Made by a program: the position numbers and the translations under genes. Below are positions 45,999 to 55,639 of a DNA stretch of 64,000 nt, piece after piece (the first letter of the stretch is position 1; each line of letters starts with the position of its first letter). Source of the stretch: Roseiarcus sp963770275. Its GTDB lineage: Bacteria > Pseudomonadota > Alphaproteobacteria > Rhizobiales > Beijerinckiaceae. The DNA lies in assembly GCA_963770275.1 (NCBI GenBank), contig CAVYPD010000025.1, positions 1 to 64,000 on the forward strand. Direction: 5' to 3'. The notes under the pieces were generated by a model, which searched no databases, was not told the DNA's origin, and saw nothing but the letters and a program-made list of their open reading frames with translations.

Positions 45999-48023
45999 TT
46001 GCCCAACCTGCGCGTGGCCGTCGACATTGGCGGCACTTTTACGGACCTCTGCATCCTGGATCAGGACACGGGCGTCATTCGGATCGCCAAGACCAGCTCG
46101 ACCCCAGATCCGATCGACGGCGTGATGAAGGCGCTCGACGCCGGTGGCGTGGACCTCTCCGACGTCGTCCTGTTCTCCCACGGCACCACGGTGGCGACGA
46201 ATGCTCTGATAACCCGACGCCTGCCCCGGACTGCGATGGTGTGCACGCACGGCTTCCGTGACGTGATCGAAATTCGCCGCGCCAACAAGGATGACATCTG
46301 GGACATCTACAAGGATGTTGCGCCGCCGTATGTGCCGCGTCGTGACCGCCTCACGGTTGCGGAGCGCGTCGACGCCGCGGGCAAGGTGGTCACGCCGCTC
46401 GACGAGAAAGGCGCGCGCGAGGTCGCGCGAATCCTCAAGAAACGCGCCGTCGCGGCCGTGGCGGTCTGCTTCATGAACGCCTATGCCAACGGGGTCAACG
46501 AGCAGCGAATGAAGGCGATACTCGCCGAGGCGCTGCCCGGCGTCCCGGTGTCGATTTCCTCGGAGATCCTACCCGAGATCTTCGAGCACGAACGCTTCTC
46601 CACTACAGTGGTGAACGCCGCTCTCAGCCCGGTCGTGGTCGATTACACGACAAGGCTCGGCGCTCGGCTGGCGGGAGCCGGCTACAAAAGCGACCTTCTG
46701 TTGCTGCACACGGGCGGCGGCGTGATGACGCCGCGTGGCGTCAAGGAATTCGCGGGCCGCCTCGCTGGCTCCGGCATAGCCGCAGGCGCCATCGCAAGCC
46801 GCCACATCGCGGCGCAATGCGGCTTTCCGAACTCGATCGGCCTCGACATGGGCGGCACGAGCTGCGACGTGTCGCTCGCCTACGAGGGCCAATCGCGCGT
46901 CACCAAGGACTGGTTTGTCGAGTTCGGCTACCCGATCCGATTCCCTTCGATTGAGGTGCTGACGATCGGGGCCGGCGGGGGCTCCCTGGCCTGGATCGAC
47001 GAGGCGGGCGGCTTGCGCAACGGCCCACAATCGGCCGGCGCGAATCCCGGCCCGGCCTGCTACGGCAACGGCAATACGGTGCCCACCAATACGGACGCCA
47101 ACGTGGCCCTGGGCCGGCTCGGCGCGAAGCTCGCCGGAGGCATCCACCTCAACGCCGAAAAGGCGCGCGAAGCGGTGCGAACAGGCGTCGCCGAGCCCTT
47201 CAAGCTCGGCCTTGAAGAGGCCGCGGACGCCATCATCCGCGTGGCGAACGCCAACATGGCGAACGCGGTGCGGCTAATCTCCATTAGCCGCGGCTATGAT
47301 CCGCGTGACTTCGCTCTCGTCGCCTTTGGAGGCGCGGGCGCGCTACACGGCGCCGACATCGCCAGGGAACTATCGATCCCCGCCGTGATCGTGCCGCCCC
47401 ATCCGGGCATCACTTCAGCCATGGGCTGCCTGCTGGTTGACGTCCAGCATGACCTCGCGACGAGCTATTTGAAGTCGGCCGCGGAAGCGGATCCAGCCGC
47501 CATCGAGGCCGCCTTCAAGGCGCTGGAGCATGAGGCCGCCGAGCGCCTCGCCCACGAAGGTGTGGCGCCAGAGGACGTGGTGATGCAGCGCACCGTCGAC
47601 ATGATGTACCAGGGGCAATGGCGCTCGCTTGCTGTTCCCGCCCTTTCGCCGATCGCCGACCTCGCGCCTCTCGTCGAAGCCTTCCACGAGCATCACGAGC
47701 GCGAATATAATTTCCGCCGGGACGACACGCCGGTGGGCCTGTTCCGCCTCAACCTCAAGGCCGTTGGAATCGTGCCGAAGGCCGAACTCGCGAAAACTGC
47801 GCCCTCTGGCGTGCCGGCTGCGCCGCGGTCCCATCGCCGCGTCTGGTTCGCTGAGACCGGCGGGGCCGAAACCCCTGTCTATTGGCGACCAGATCTGGCG
47901 GCAGGCGCCACCTTCAAGGGACCGGCCGTTGTTGAACAAGTCGATTCCACCACCGTCGTGCCCCCTGGCTTCACGGCCAAGATCGACGGCTGGCTCAACA
48001 TCATCCTTCGTCTGGACGCCTGA
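45999..48023 (+). CDS. hyuA: HyuA-type hydantoinase/oxoprolinase subunit A, second copy
   Basis: 674 residues, complete. It starts TTG 45999 behind GGAGAGCGAT, then VAVDIGGTFTDLCILDQDTG. Also seen: LFSHGTTVATNALITRRLPRTAM, EIFEHERFSTTVVNA, LLLLHTGGGVMTPRG, SIGLDMGGTSCDVSLAYEG, LTIGAGGGSLAWIDE, GANPGPACYGNG and VAFGGAGALHGADIARE. It differs substantially from the first copy at 39747-41769, so the two pairs are not a recent duplication and may act on different substrates or successive intermediates. It is followed 2 bases later by its hyuB partner. Confidence 0.93.
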   Translation: MPNLRVAVDIGGTFTDLCILDQDTGVIRIAKTSSTPDPIDGVMKALDAGGVDLSDVVLFSHGTTVATNALITRRLPRTAMVCTHGFRDVIEIRRANKDDIWDIYKDVAPPYVPRRDRLTVAERVDAAGKVVTPLDEKGAREVARILKKRAVAAVAVCFMNAYANGVNEQRMKAILAEALPGVPVSISSEILPEIFEHERFSTTVVNAALSPVVVDYTTRLGARLAGAGYKSDLLLLHTGGGVMTPRGVKEFAGRLAGSGIAAGAIASRHIAAQCGFPNSIGLDMGGTSCDVSLAYEGQSRVTKDWFVEFGYPIRFPSIEVLTIGAGGGSLAWIDEAGGLRNGPQSAGANPGPACYGNGNTVPTNTDANVALGRLGAKLAGGIHLNAEKAREAVRTGVAEPFKLGLEEAADAIIRVANANMANAVRLISISRGYDPRDFALVAFGGAGALHGADIARELSIPAVIVPPHPGITSAMGCLLVDVQHDLATSYLKSAAEADPAAIEAAFKALEHEAAERLAHEGVAPEDVVMQRTVDMMYQGQWRSLAVPALSPIADLAPLVEAFHEHHEREYNFRRDDTPVGLFRLNLKAVGIVPKAELAKTAPSGVPAAPRSHRRVWFAETGGAETPVYWRPDLAAGATFKGPAVVEQVDSTTVVPPGFTAKIDGWLNIILRLDA

Positions 48024-48025
48024 TC

Positions 48026-49982
48026 ATGACCAAGACCCCGACCCTCGATCCCGTCACCTTCGAGGTTCTGAAGAATTCCTTCATAACGGCGGTGGATCAG
48101 ATGGCCGAGCAGATCCTCAGGACCTGCTATTCCTTCGTCATCTACAACCGCGACTTCTCCAACGCGCTCCACGACGCCAACGGCGACAGCGTGGCTCAGG
48201 GCAACGGCGATATCTCGGTCCACGTCGGCACGCTGCACTACACATGCAAGGCGGTGATCGCGTTCTTCAAAGGGGACATGCACCCTGGCGACGTCTACAT
48301 GATCAACGATCCCTATGCCGGCGGCACACATTTCAGCGACGTCCGGCTCGTCCGGCCCATTTTCGTCGGCGACGAGGTGATCGGCTACGCGCAGTCGAAC
48401 GGCCATTGGTCGGACATGGGCGGTTCGGTGCCAGGCTCCTTCGACGTCATGGCGAAGGACATGTTCCGCGAGGGCCTGCGCATCACCCCCGTGCGCATCT
48501 TCGACCGCGGTCGCTTCTGCCGCGATGTGGCCCATATGATCGCCAGCAACACCCGCGACCCCGCCTCCCTCATCGGCGACATGCACGCCCAGGCCGAGGC
48601 TACCAATGTTGCGGCGCGCGAGGTGCTGCGGCTGGTCAATAAATACGGCAAGGATGTTGTAGTGGCCGGCATGGCGGCGGTGCAGGATTATGTCGAGCGC
48701 ACCGTGCGCCAACGCCTAGCGGCTCTACCGGACGGCTCGTGGGAGACGGTGGACTATATCGACCGCGATGTATCGGGCGGCGAGGGTATGATCCCAATCC
48801 GCGTCAAGACCACGATCGCGGGCGACAAGGTCATCTACGACTTCACCGGCAGTCATCCGACCATCGGCTCCATTTACAATTCGGCCTTCGGGGCCACCTT
48901 CTCGGCCTGCGTCGCAGGTATGAAGACCTTCTTCCCCGACCTTCCTCTGAATTCAGGCCTCTACCGTGTCATCGAAGTGGTGGCGCCGCCCGACACTGTG
49001 GTCAGCGCGAAATGGCCAGTGGCCGTGACCGGCTTCCTGATGCCCTTCGAGAAGATCATGAATTCGATCTACGAGATCTGGTCTGGCATCATGCCGCACC
49101 GGGCGATCTCCTGCACTTTCAACATTGAGTATCTGCTCACCGGCGGCAATGACGCGCGCAGGCCCGAAAAACCGATCTTCATGTTCTACGATTGGTTGCC
49201 AGGCGGTTGGGGCGGCCGCAATGGTAAGGACGGCGCCAATGTGACCCAGGCTTCCTTCGGCACCGGCATGCTCTCGCAGCCCGTCGAAGGTCAGGAGCGA
49301 GGCGCGCCGATCCTCACGACCGAATTCGAGGCCGTGACGGATTCTGGCGGTCCCGGTAAGTGGCGCGGCGGGGTTGGCGCCCGCAAAGCATCCATCTTGC
49401 TCGCGGGTGAGAACACCGTTCTTTCCTACATCTGCGACCGCGAGCGCGCCGTGGTTTGGGGGACCAACGGTGGCCTGCCCTCCATGCCGCATGGCCTGCA
49501 CTTGCGTCGCGCCGGGGCCAATCACGACACGTGGCTCGGCTCCGTCTTCTCAGACGTGCCGCTGCAACCCGGCGACCTGTTCAGCCGCCCCACGGCGGGC
49601 GGCGGCGGCTACGGCGATCCACTGTTGCGCGATCCGGAGAAAGTGAAGGAGGATGTCGCGGACGATTACGTTTCGATCGAGCGAGCCGCCATGGACTACG
49701 GCGTCGATCCTCAAGGTGATCGACAAGGATCTTTGCGCTTACGAGGTTGATCGGGACGCGACGGAGCGCGAGCGCGCTTCCATCCGCGCCCAGCGGCGCG
49801 GATGGCAAGAGGAGGAGCCCGAGACGGTGGCGGCCAGATACCGGGCCGGCGAGATCAACGCGCTCGACGCTGTGCGCCGCTATGCCGTGATCCTCGACTG
49901 GGGCAACGGCGAACTGCTGCCGAACTCGACCGCGCAATTTCGCGAACAGTTCCGAATTCGCTCACTCGAGCACTGGGGTTAA
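48026..49982 (+). pseudogene. hyuB: HyuB-type subunit B, second copy, frameshift near C-terminus
   Basis: A HydantoinaseB protein with MTKTPTLDPVTFEVLKNSF, RTCYSFVIYNRDFSNAL, VYMINDPYAGGTHFSDV, SNGHWSDMGGSVPGSF and DSGGPGKWRGGVGAR. Most of the enzyme is intact up to DYGV near 49705. There one extra base diverts it to a stop at 49750. With the base removed it continues ILKVIDKDLCAYEVDRDAT and VRRYAVILDWGNGELLP, ending TAA at 49980-49982 (~651 residues). The lost tail is conserved in the family, so loss may impair the enzyme if real. Confidence 0.85.
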
Positions 49983-50088
49983 CGCGGCGCGATACGAATC
50001 GGGTCCCTTCAGGACTTCGTGCCTATCCCGAAGATCTTCGAGGCACGAAACTCTTTGCAGGTAGATCGCACAAAGGCTGGAGGAAGGT

Positions 50089-51093
50089 ATGACTGAGCTG
50101 CGCTATTTCGATGTTCCAAACTTCGCTCTTCAGCGAAGCTCCGTTCTTCCGACCGCGCGACTTGCGTACCGGACCTTGGGAACGTTAAATCAAGCCAAAG
50201 ACAACGCAGTTCTAGTTACTACAGGGATTACCCTAAGCGATGATAGTAATGAGATGTATTTCTGCGGCGAAGATCGTGCTTTGGATCCGAGAAAGTATTT
50301 CATAATTCTGACAAATCATCTTGCAAACGGCCGATCGTCTTCTCCGTCGAATACGCCCGCGCCCTTTGAGAGGGCTCGCTTCCCGACTGTAACTCACTTT
50401 GACAATATTCGACTGCAGCACTCGCTCGTAGCCTCGCTCGGCATCCAGAAATTGCGCCTGGTTACCGGCTGGTCGCTGGGAGCGGCCCAGGTCTTTCAGT
50501 GGGCGGCGCAGTACCCCGATGCGGTGGCGGCTGCTGCGCCCATCGCGGGATCTGCTCGCTGTGGCATCTACAATGCGGTCTTCGTGCATGCGCTGAAAAG
50601 CGCGCTTCGCCTCGACCCTGCTTTTCAAAACGGTTACTATACGCATGCCCCCATTGAAGGTCTTAGAACCTTTGGTGAGATTTACGCCGGGTGGGCTTGG
50701 TCCGAGCCTTTTTTCCGCGAAAAGACTTACCTTTCGTTTGGGGTAAAAAACCACATTCAGTTCATCGACGACATTTTCATACCGTTTTTCCAGCAACACG
50801 ACGTCAACGACCTCCTTGCGCAAATGGATACGTGGCTGCGCGGAGATATCAGCGACAATTCGATATATAATGGGGACTTCGATAAGGCGCTCGGCTCTAT
50901 CAAGGCAAAGATGATCATTCTGCCGGTCGACCATGACCGCTATTTCCCCCCCGTGGACTCCGAATATGAGGCTTCGCGCATTCCTGACGCGGAATGTCGC
51001 GTCATACGCTCAACGTGGGGACACATGGCGCCGGCGAATCCGGCGCACGCGCCTGCCATCGACGATGCTCTGAAAGAGCTGCTGAAAGGCTAG
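50089..51093 (+). CDS. MetX-like alpha/beta-hydrolase (homoserine O-acetyltransferase family)
   Basis: 334 residues. The nucleophile elbow GWSLGAAQVFQWAAQYPDAV has Ser129; the acid is in LPVDHDRYFPPVDSEYEA and the His in STWGHMAPANP. YRTLGTLNQAKDNAVLVTTGI and IRLQHSLVASLGIQKLRLVTG are MetX-family blocks, but the order of motifs fits the shorter homologues used as hydrolases or acyltransferases in catabolic operons. AGGAAGG precedes ATG 50089. It is more AT-rich than the operon upstream, so it may be a separate acquisition. Last gene of the + strand operon. Confidence 0.82.
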   Translation: MTELRYFDVPNFALQRSSVLPTARLAYRTLGTLNQAKDNAVLVTTGITLSDDSNEMYFCGEDRALDPRKYFIILTNHLANGRSSSPSNTPAPFERARFPTVTHFDNIRLQHSLVASLGIQKLRLVTGWSLGAAQVFQWAAQYPDAVAAAAPIAGSARCGIYNAVFVHALKSALRLDPAFQNGYYTHAPIEGLRTFGEIYAGWAWSEPFFREKTYLSFGVKNHIQFIDDIFIPFFQQHDVNDLLAQMDTWLRGDISDNSIYNGDFDKALGSIKAKMIILPVDHDRYFPPVDSEYEASRIPDAECRVIRSTWGHMAPANPAHAPAIDDALKELLKG

Positions 51094-51201
51094 TCTAGAA
51101 GCAAAATAGACCGCCGGCGATTGTCGGGCGGGCGCCGGACATCCTAAAGCAGGGTGAGGATCGGGTTCGAAGGCTTGCTTGTCTCGATCCCCAAATGCTG
51201 T

Positions 51202-52175
51202 TCAGGAAAGGCTTTCCTTGAGGCGACCTGCCTTGGCTTTCCGGTCGGCGCGCGCTTTCAAGGCTGTCTCCATATCGACCTTGACGAAGCGCGTCGGCTG
51301 GTGCGGTTGCAGCTGGCCGATGAGGTCCATGTCGGCGGAGATGACGGTTCCGAGCATGAAGTACCCGCCGCCCGACACCGCGTCGCGGTGAAGGACGATC
51401 GGCTCCGTGCCTCCGGGCACCTGGATCGATCCGTACGGGTAGCAGCTGTCGACGATGTTGGAAGGATCGGAGCCGGCGCCGAATGGCTGCTTCCTCGGCG
51501 CGAACGAGAGGGCGCGGCCGCCGCGGAAGCGATATCCTATTCGATCGGCCTCCGGCGCAACCTTCCAAACATCTTCGAAAAACGTCTTGCCCGCCTCTTC
51601 CGTCAGCCGATGCCAGTAAAGACCGGGAAGCACGCGCAACTCGGTCGTGCTGCTGACCTCGAGGCGCAGTTTCGGCGGCACGCTTCGGCCCGGCTTCGTA
51701 TCCCGAGATTGGGTCCCCACTTTCACGCGGTCACCGGCTTTAAGGGCGCGGCCCTCGAAGCCCCCAAGCGCGCCGAGCGGATAGGTGGAGCGTGAGCCAA
51801 GCACCACGGGCACGTCGACGCCCCCGGCGACGGCGATGTAGGCGCGCGCCCCCGATTTGAGGAAGCCGAACGAAAGCGTCTGGCCTGACTTCACCGCGAA
51901 CGAGGTCCAGCCGGGCTGCTCGACGCCGTCGACTTTAGGCGGCATGTGCGCGCCGCACACGGCCACGACAGCATCGTGGTCAAAACGGATTTCGGGTCCC
52001 AGAAACACCGCCTCGAGCGCCGCCGCGCCTTCGGGGTTGCCGACCAGCAGGTTCGCCGCGGCGAGGGAAGATTTGTCCATGCGCCCGATTCCGGGATGCC
52101 GAGATGGTAGTACCCAGGCCGTCCGAGATCCTGAACGGTGGTGGAAAGACCAGGCTTCAAGATCTCAAGCGCCAT
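51202..52175 (-). pseudogene. pxpC: 5-oxoprolinase subunit PxpC (KipA), frameshift near N-terminus
   Basis: A CT_A_B (AHS2) protein of ~325 residues. It starts MALEILKPGLSTTVQDLGRPGYYHLGIPESGA. After one missing base at 52080/52081 it continues MDKSSLAAANLLVGNPEGAAALEA. The core has RAYIAVAGGVDVPVVLGSRSTYPLGALGGFEGRALKAGD and the PYGSIQVPGGTEPIVLHRDA and GGGYFMLGTVISADMDLIGQL blocks. Homologous to the carboxyltransferase domain of urea carboxylase. Its start overlaps the pxpB end by 11 bases. Confidence 0.87.
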
Positions 52176-53046
52176 GAAGCGCTCCCAAGATTTTCTTGTT
52201 CGTCGCCGCCGGACTTGCGTGAAACTCGTCGAGTGAAAACGACACGGGCCGCATCGTCGGCTCGAACCGTCCGGCGTTTACGAGTTCAATCGCTGCGTCA
52301 TAGCCGTCGCGATCCACCGGCTTGAACTTCACGATGTCGCCCGGCTTGAACAAGATCATGAAGTCCCTGAGGTACGACACCTCCTGTTTGGGGTCGTAGA
52401 TGGGCATTGGCGTCACGCCAAAGAGCTGATAGCCGCCGGCCCCGCGAACGGAATAGATGCACCCGAAACAGCCGCCGTGGCCGACGGTGAGCTTTGGCGT
52501 ATCGGTCCTTGGCCGCAGGTATTTCGGGACCTCGATCTGCTTCTCCCGCTCGACCATTTGATACATGAACGGTAGCCCGGCGACGAAGCCGACCATCGAG
52601 ACGAACCACGGCGCGTCTGAATGCGCCTTGATGAAGTCCGGGACGCTGGCGTAGCCGTTGACGCGGGCGGCGTATTCGAGGTCGGTCCCGGTCGGCTCTT
52701 GGTGGCGCTCGCGAAAGCGCATCAGCGTTTCGTGCGTCCAGGGATCGTTGTAGTAGACCGGAACCTCGAAGATCCGCGTAGCCAGCGTATGGTCGCCCTT
52801 TGTCGCCGTCGATTCAAGACGCTTGAGTTCGGCGAGCATGTCGTTGGGGCCGATCAGGTCCGGATCGAAGCGGATTTGGTAAGACGCGTTGGCTGGGCAG
52901 ATTTCCGTGACGCCCTTGATCCGGCTCTCGCGCACCGCGTTTGTCATCGACAAGGATTTGAAGAAAGCGTCGAGCGACATTTCTTCATCGACCTCGACGA
53001 AAATGTGATCGTCGCCCCCGAACGAATATCTCGGCTCCATTCCCAT
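52165..53046 (-). CDS. pxpB: 5-oxoprolinase subunit PxpB (KipI), carboxyltransferase-like
   Basis: A 293-residue CT_C_D (AHS1) protein, about 60 residues longer than E. coli PxpB because of an N-terminal MGMEPRYSFGGDDHIFVEVDEEMSLDAFF extension similar to urea-amidolyase type proteins. The hallmark blocks are VPVYYNDPWTHETL, HSDAPWFVSMVGFVAGLPFM, VPKYLRPRTDTPKLTVGHGGCFGCIYSVRGAGGYQLFGVTP (with PxpB glycines) and FMILFKPGDIVKFKPVDRDGYD. Two Cys in GGCFGC are unusual. Forms a complex with PxpC; together they resemble the carboxyltransferase half of urea carboxylase. Confidence 0.9.
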   Translation of the reverse strand: MGMEPRYSFGGDDHIFVEVDEEMSLDAFFKSLSMTNAVRESRIKGVTEICPANASYQIRFDPDLIGPNDMLAELKRLESTATKGDHTLATRIFEVPVYYNDPWTHETLMRFRERHQEPTGTDLEYAARVNGYASVPDFIKAHSDAPWFVSMVGFVAGLPFMYQMVEREKQIEVPKYLRPRTDTPKLTVGHGGCFGCIYSVRGAGGYQLFGVTPMPIYDPKQEVSYLRDFMILFKPGDIVKFKPVDRDGYDAAIELVNAGRFEPTMRPVSFSLDEFHASPAATNKKILGALHGA

Positions 53047-53052
53047 TCTTCC

Positions 53053-54426
53053 TCAGGCCGCTCGGCCGATCGCCGGTAAATTCGACGGCAGCCAATCCTC
53101 TAACCAACGCGTGTGCACGGCGCCGCTTTGAACGTCTTCGCTGTCGAGGAGCGCAAGATGCAGACCTCGCGTCGTCGCCAGTCCTTCAATGGAGAGGTTC
53201 TGCAACGCTATTCGCAGTCGGTGGAGCGCCTCTTTGCGAGTGTCGCCAGCAACAATCAGCTTGCCCAAAAGGCTATCGTAAAAGGGCGGCACGACATATC
53301 CCTCATACAGCATCGTGTCGAAACGGACGCCGTCGCCCTCGGGCGCCCGAAAGTTGAGGACGCGGCCGGGCGCTGGCATGAACTCCTTGGCCGGGTCCTC
53401 GGCGTTGATGCGAACCTCGATCGCATGGCCGTGAAGGGCGATGTCGGATTGACGGTAAGGGAGCGGCTCTCCGCCAGCAATAAGAAGCATGGACTGAACG
53501 AGGTCGACGCCGGTGATCATCTCAGTCACGGGGTGTTCGACCTGGATGCGGGTGTTCATCTCTATGAAATAGAAGTCGCCGGTTGTCTCGTCGTAGAGAT
53601 ATTCGAGCGTGCCGGCGCCCCGATAGCTGACGCTTTTCGCTAGCCGCACGGCTGAGGCGCATAGCGCTTCGCGCCGCTCTGACGAGAGGCAGCTCGCGGG
53701 CGCCTCCTCCCAAACCTTTTGACGGCGGCGCTGCAGCGAGCACTCGCGTTCGTAGAGATGAATCGCCGACTCTCCATCGCCGAGGACCTGAACCTCGACA
53801 TGACGGGCGCGCGGAACGAGACGCTCGAGGTAAAGGCCCCCGTCCCCGAACGCGGCGCGCGCCTCAGCGCTTGCCTGCGGGATTTGGATCTCGAGCTCCG
53901 CGGGGGATTCGGCTATGCGGATTCCGCGGCCGCCACCCCCAGCCGCTGCCTTGATCATCAGAGGATAGCCTATGGCTCCAGCCGCCTGGCGGGCCGCGCC
54001 CGTATCCTCGATGCGTCCCTCGGAGCCCGGCACTGTGGGCACGCCGGCGCGCGACGCCCTCTCGCGCGCCACCGCCTTGTCGCCCATGGCTCGGATCGTC
54101 TCGGGTCTCGGTCCCACGAATACGAGCCCGGCCCTCTCCACCATTGCGGCGAAGTCCGCGTTCTCCGACAGGAAGCCGTAGCCCGGATGGACGGCGTCGG
54201 CGCCGCTCGCAATGGCGGCCGCGACGACGGCCTCTTTGTTGAGGTAAGATTTTGCCGCATGGGGCGGCCCGATTTCCGCGATCTCGTCCGCCATCCGCGC
54301 GGCTAGCATCTCACGGTCGGCGGAGCTGGCTGCTTGGACGGTGCGCATGCCGAGCGCCTTCGCGGCGCGTATGATGCGAACCGCGATCTCCCCGCGATTG
54401 GCGACGAACAGCGTCTTGATTGGCAT
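53053..54426 (-). CDS. accC: Biotin carboxylase
   Basis: 457 residues with complete biotin-carboxylase architecture. The N-domain has TLFVANRGEIAVRIIRAA and HPGYGFLSENADFA; the ATP-grasp loop is MIKAAAGGGGRGIRIA; RHVEVQVLGDGE and FIEMNTRIQVEHPVTE carry the catalytic residues; the C-domain has HGHAIEVRINAEDPAKEF. It carboxylates biotin on the adjacent 80-residue carrier. The genomic position, between the carrier and PxpB/PxpC and far from any acetyl-CoA carboxyltransferase, argues for a dedicated carboxylase in amide metabolism rather than fatty-acid synthesis. Confidence 0.93.
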   Translation of the reverse strand: MPIKTLFVANRGEIAVRIIRAAKALGMRTVQAASSADREMLAARMADEIAEIGPPHAAKSYLNKEAVVAAAIASGADAVHPGYGFLSENADFAAMVERAGLVFVGPRPETIRAMGDKAVARERASRAGVPTVPGSEGRIEDTGAARQAAGAIGYPLMIKAAAGGGGRGIRIAESPAELEIQIPQASAEARAAFGDGGLYLERLVPRARHVEVQVLGDGESAIHLYERECSLQRRRQKVWEEAPASCLSSERREALCASAVRLAKSVSYRGAGTLEYLYDETTGDFYFIEMNTRIQVEHPVTEMITGVDLVQSMLLIAGGEPLPYRQSDIALHGHAIEVRINAEDPAKEFMPAPGRVLNFRAPEGDGVRFDTMLYEGYVVPPFYDSLLGKLIVAGDTRKEALHRLRIALQNLSIEGLATTRGLHLALLDSEDVQSGAVHTRWLEDWLPSNLPAIGRAA

Positions 54427-54432
54427 CAGCGC

Positions 54433-54675
54433 TCAGACGTCGAGGTCGTAGAGTGGCTGGCCGGCCATCACCGGGTCCTCGTTTTCCACATGGAACGCAA
54501 GCAGGCGCCCGGCCGTCTCAGCGACCACAGGCGTGAATGTCTTCATCACCTCGATGAGCCCCAGAGTGTCGCCAATCGCGACATCATCGCCCTCCCCTTT
54601 GAACGGCGGCTGATCGGGCGCCGATTTGCGGAAGAAGGTGCCCGGTATCGGGGACTCAAACGTCTTGCTCACCAT
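54433..54675 (-). CDS. accB: Biotin carboxyl carrier protein
   Basis: 80 residues, a stand-alone biotinyl domain without the usual Pro/Ala-rich N-terminal linker of AccB. VSKTFESPIPGTFFRKSAPDQPPF, then DTLGLIEVMKTFTPV with the biotin-accepting Lys45, and GRLLAFHVENEDPVMAGQPLYDLD. The motif reads VMKT rather than the canonical AMKM, a variant also seen in oxoprolinase-linked carriers. Six bases from accC and 23 from pxpA. Confidence 0.9.
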   Translation of the reverse strand: MVSKTFESPIPGTFFRKSAPDQPPFKGEGDDVAIGDTLGLIEVMKTFTPVVAETAGRLLAFHVENEDPVMAGQPLYDLDV

Positions 54676-54698
54676 TTTGACTTACCCCAGCCGGAACG

Positions 54699-55445
54699 TC
54701 AGTGCTTCTTGGGGCGAGGCGTGATGAAGCCCTCGCTCACCAAACGATCGTGCACCGCCTGGGCGACAAGGTGAGCGCCTGGCGTGTCCGAGTGCACGCA
54801 GATCGTGTCCGCTCGAACCTTTATCTCCTTTCCGCCGACCGAACGCGTCACGCCTTCGCGCAGCGCCCGAACGGCGCGGTTCGACGCCTCGGCCGGATCG
54901 ATAGCCTCATGCTCGCGGGTAATGATGAGCTTGCCATCATCGGCGTAGTCGAGATCGACGTAGTACTCCGCCAGGAACCGATGGCCGCGGGCCGCGTAGA
55001 CCTTCTCGTGCTCGGTGCCGATCATCCCGAGCAGAGGCGCCTTGAATACATCCGCCGCGTCGCAGACCGCGTGCGCCATTTCCGGGTCGCGCGCGGCCAT
55101 GCCATAGAGTGACCCATGCGGTTTGATGTGGTTGAGGGACATGTCCTCAGCTTCAAGAAACCCTTTCAGGGCGCCGATCTGGTAGATGAGGCAGTTCGCG
55201 AGCTCCTCACGCCCGATCTTCATCTCGCGGCGCCCGAAGCCCTGTCGGTCCGGAAGTGACGGGTGCGCGCCAACCTGGACGCTGTGAGCCTTAGCCAGCT
55301 GCACCGTGGCGCGCATGTGATTGAAATCGGAAGCGTGAAACCCACAGGCGACATTGGCGATATGGATGGCCGGCATAATGCGGCTGTCGTCGCCCAAGCG
55401 CCAGATGCCGTAACTCTCGCCCATGTCGCAGTTCAGGAGCGTCAT
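54699..55445 (-). CDS. pxpA: LamB/YcsF family 5-oxoprolinase subunit PxpA
   Basis: A 248-residue PF03746 protein. NCDMGESYGIWRLGDD, ACGFHASD, VGAHPSLPDRQGFGRREM, HIKPHGSLYGMAARDPE and CVHSDTPGAHLVAQAVHDRL match the family throughout. ATG 55445 (MTLLNCDMGE) is preferred over the open frame's upstream Met because GGAGG lies 5 bases before it. With PxpB and PxpC it forms ATP-dependent 5-oxoprolinase in E. coli; homologues linked with AccB/AccC genes have unknown substrates. First gene of the pxpA-accB-accC-pxpB-pxpC block. Confidence 0.93.
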   Translation of the reverse strand: MTLLNCDMGESYGIWRLGDDSRIMPAIHIANVACGFHASDFNHMRATVQLAKAHSVQVGAHPSLPDRQGFGRREMKIGREELANCLIYQIGALKGFLEAEDMSLNHIKPHGSLYGMAARDPEMAHAVCDAADVFKAPLLGMIGTEHEKVYAARGHRFLAEYYVDLDYADDGKLIITREHEAIDPAEASNRAVRALREGVTRSVGGKEIKVRADTICVHSDTPGAHLVAQAVHDRLVSEGFITPRPKKH

Positions 55446-55639
55446 CCGGCCTCCGCGGGAAATGCTGCGCAATCAAGGTTGCAGACGCGCGGAACCTTGT
55501 AAAGGCGGAAATCAACTTAAGCCGCGTGGGCCAGTCCAACGAGCTGAAGTCGGCAAGCCGCCGCGAGCCGGATTATCATCAATGCGCCTCGTATCAACCA
55601 GGCGCAATGGCCGATCTCAACGCGTCGGGCGGCGACAGC
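55446..55639. promoter_or_regulatory. Upstream region of pxpA
   Basis: No gene. It must contain the promoter if the carboxylase block is transcribed separately from the amidase gene ~750 bases further up. No confident element called. Confidence 0.35.

Noticed and set aside
50020..50070. ggcacgaaactctttgca upstream of the MetX-like gene as a sigma-54 promoter
   Set aside because: GG to GC spacing is 13 bases instead of 10, so it does not fit the -24/-12 rule.
53053..54675. Acetyl-CoA carboxylase subunits for fatty-acid synthesis
   Set aside because: Position inside the Pxp block and lack of the AccB linker region point to a specialised carboxylase.
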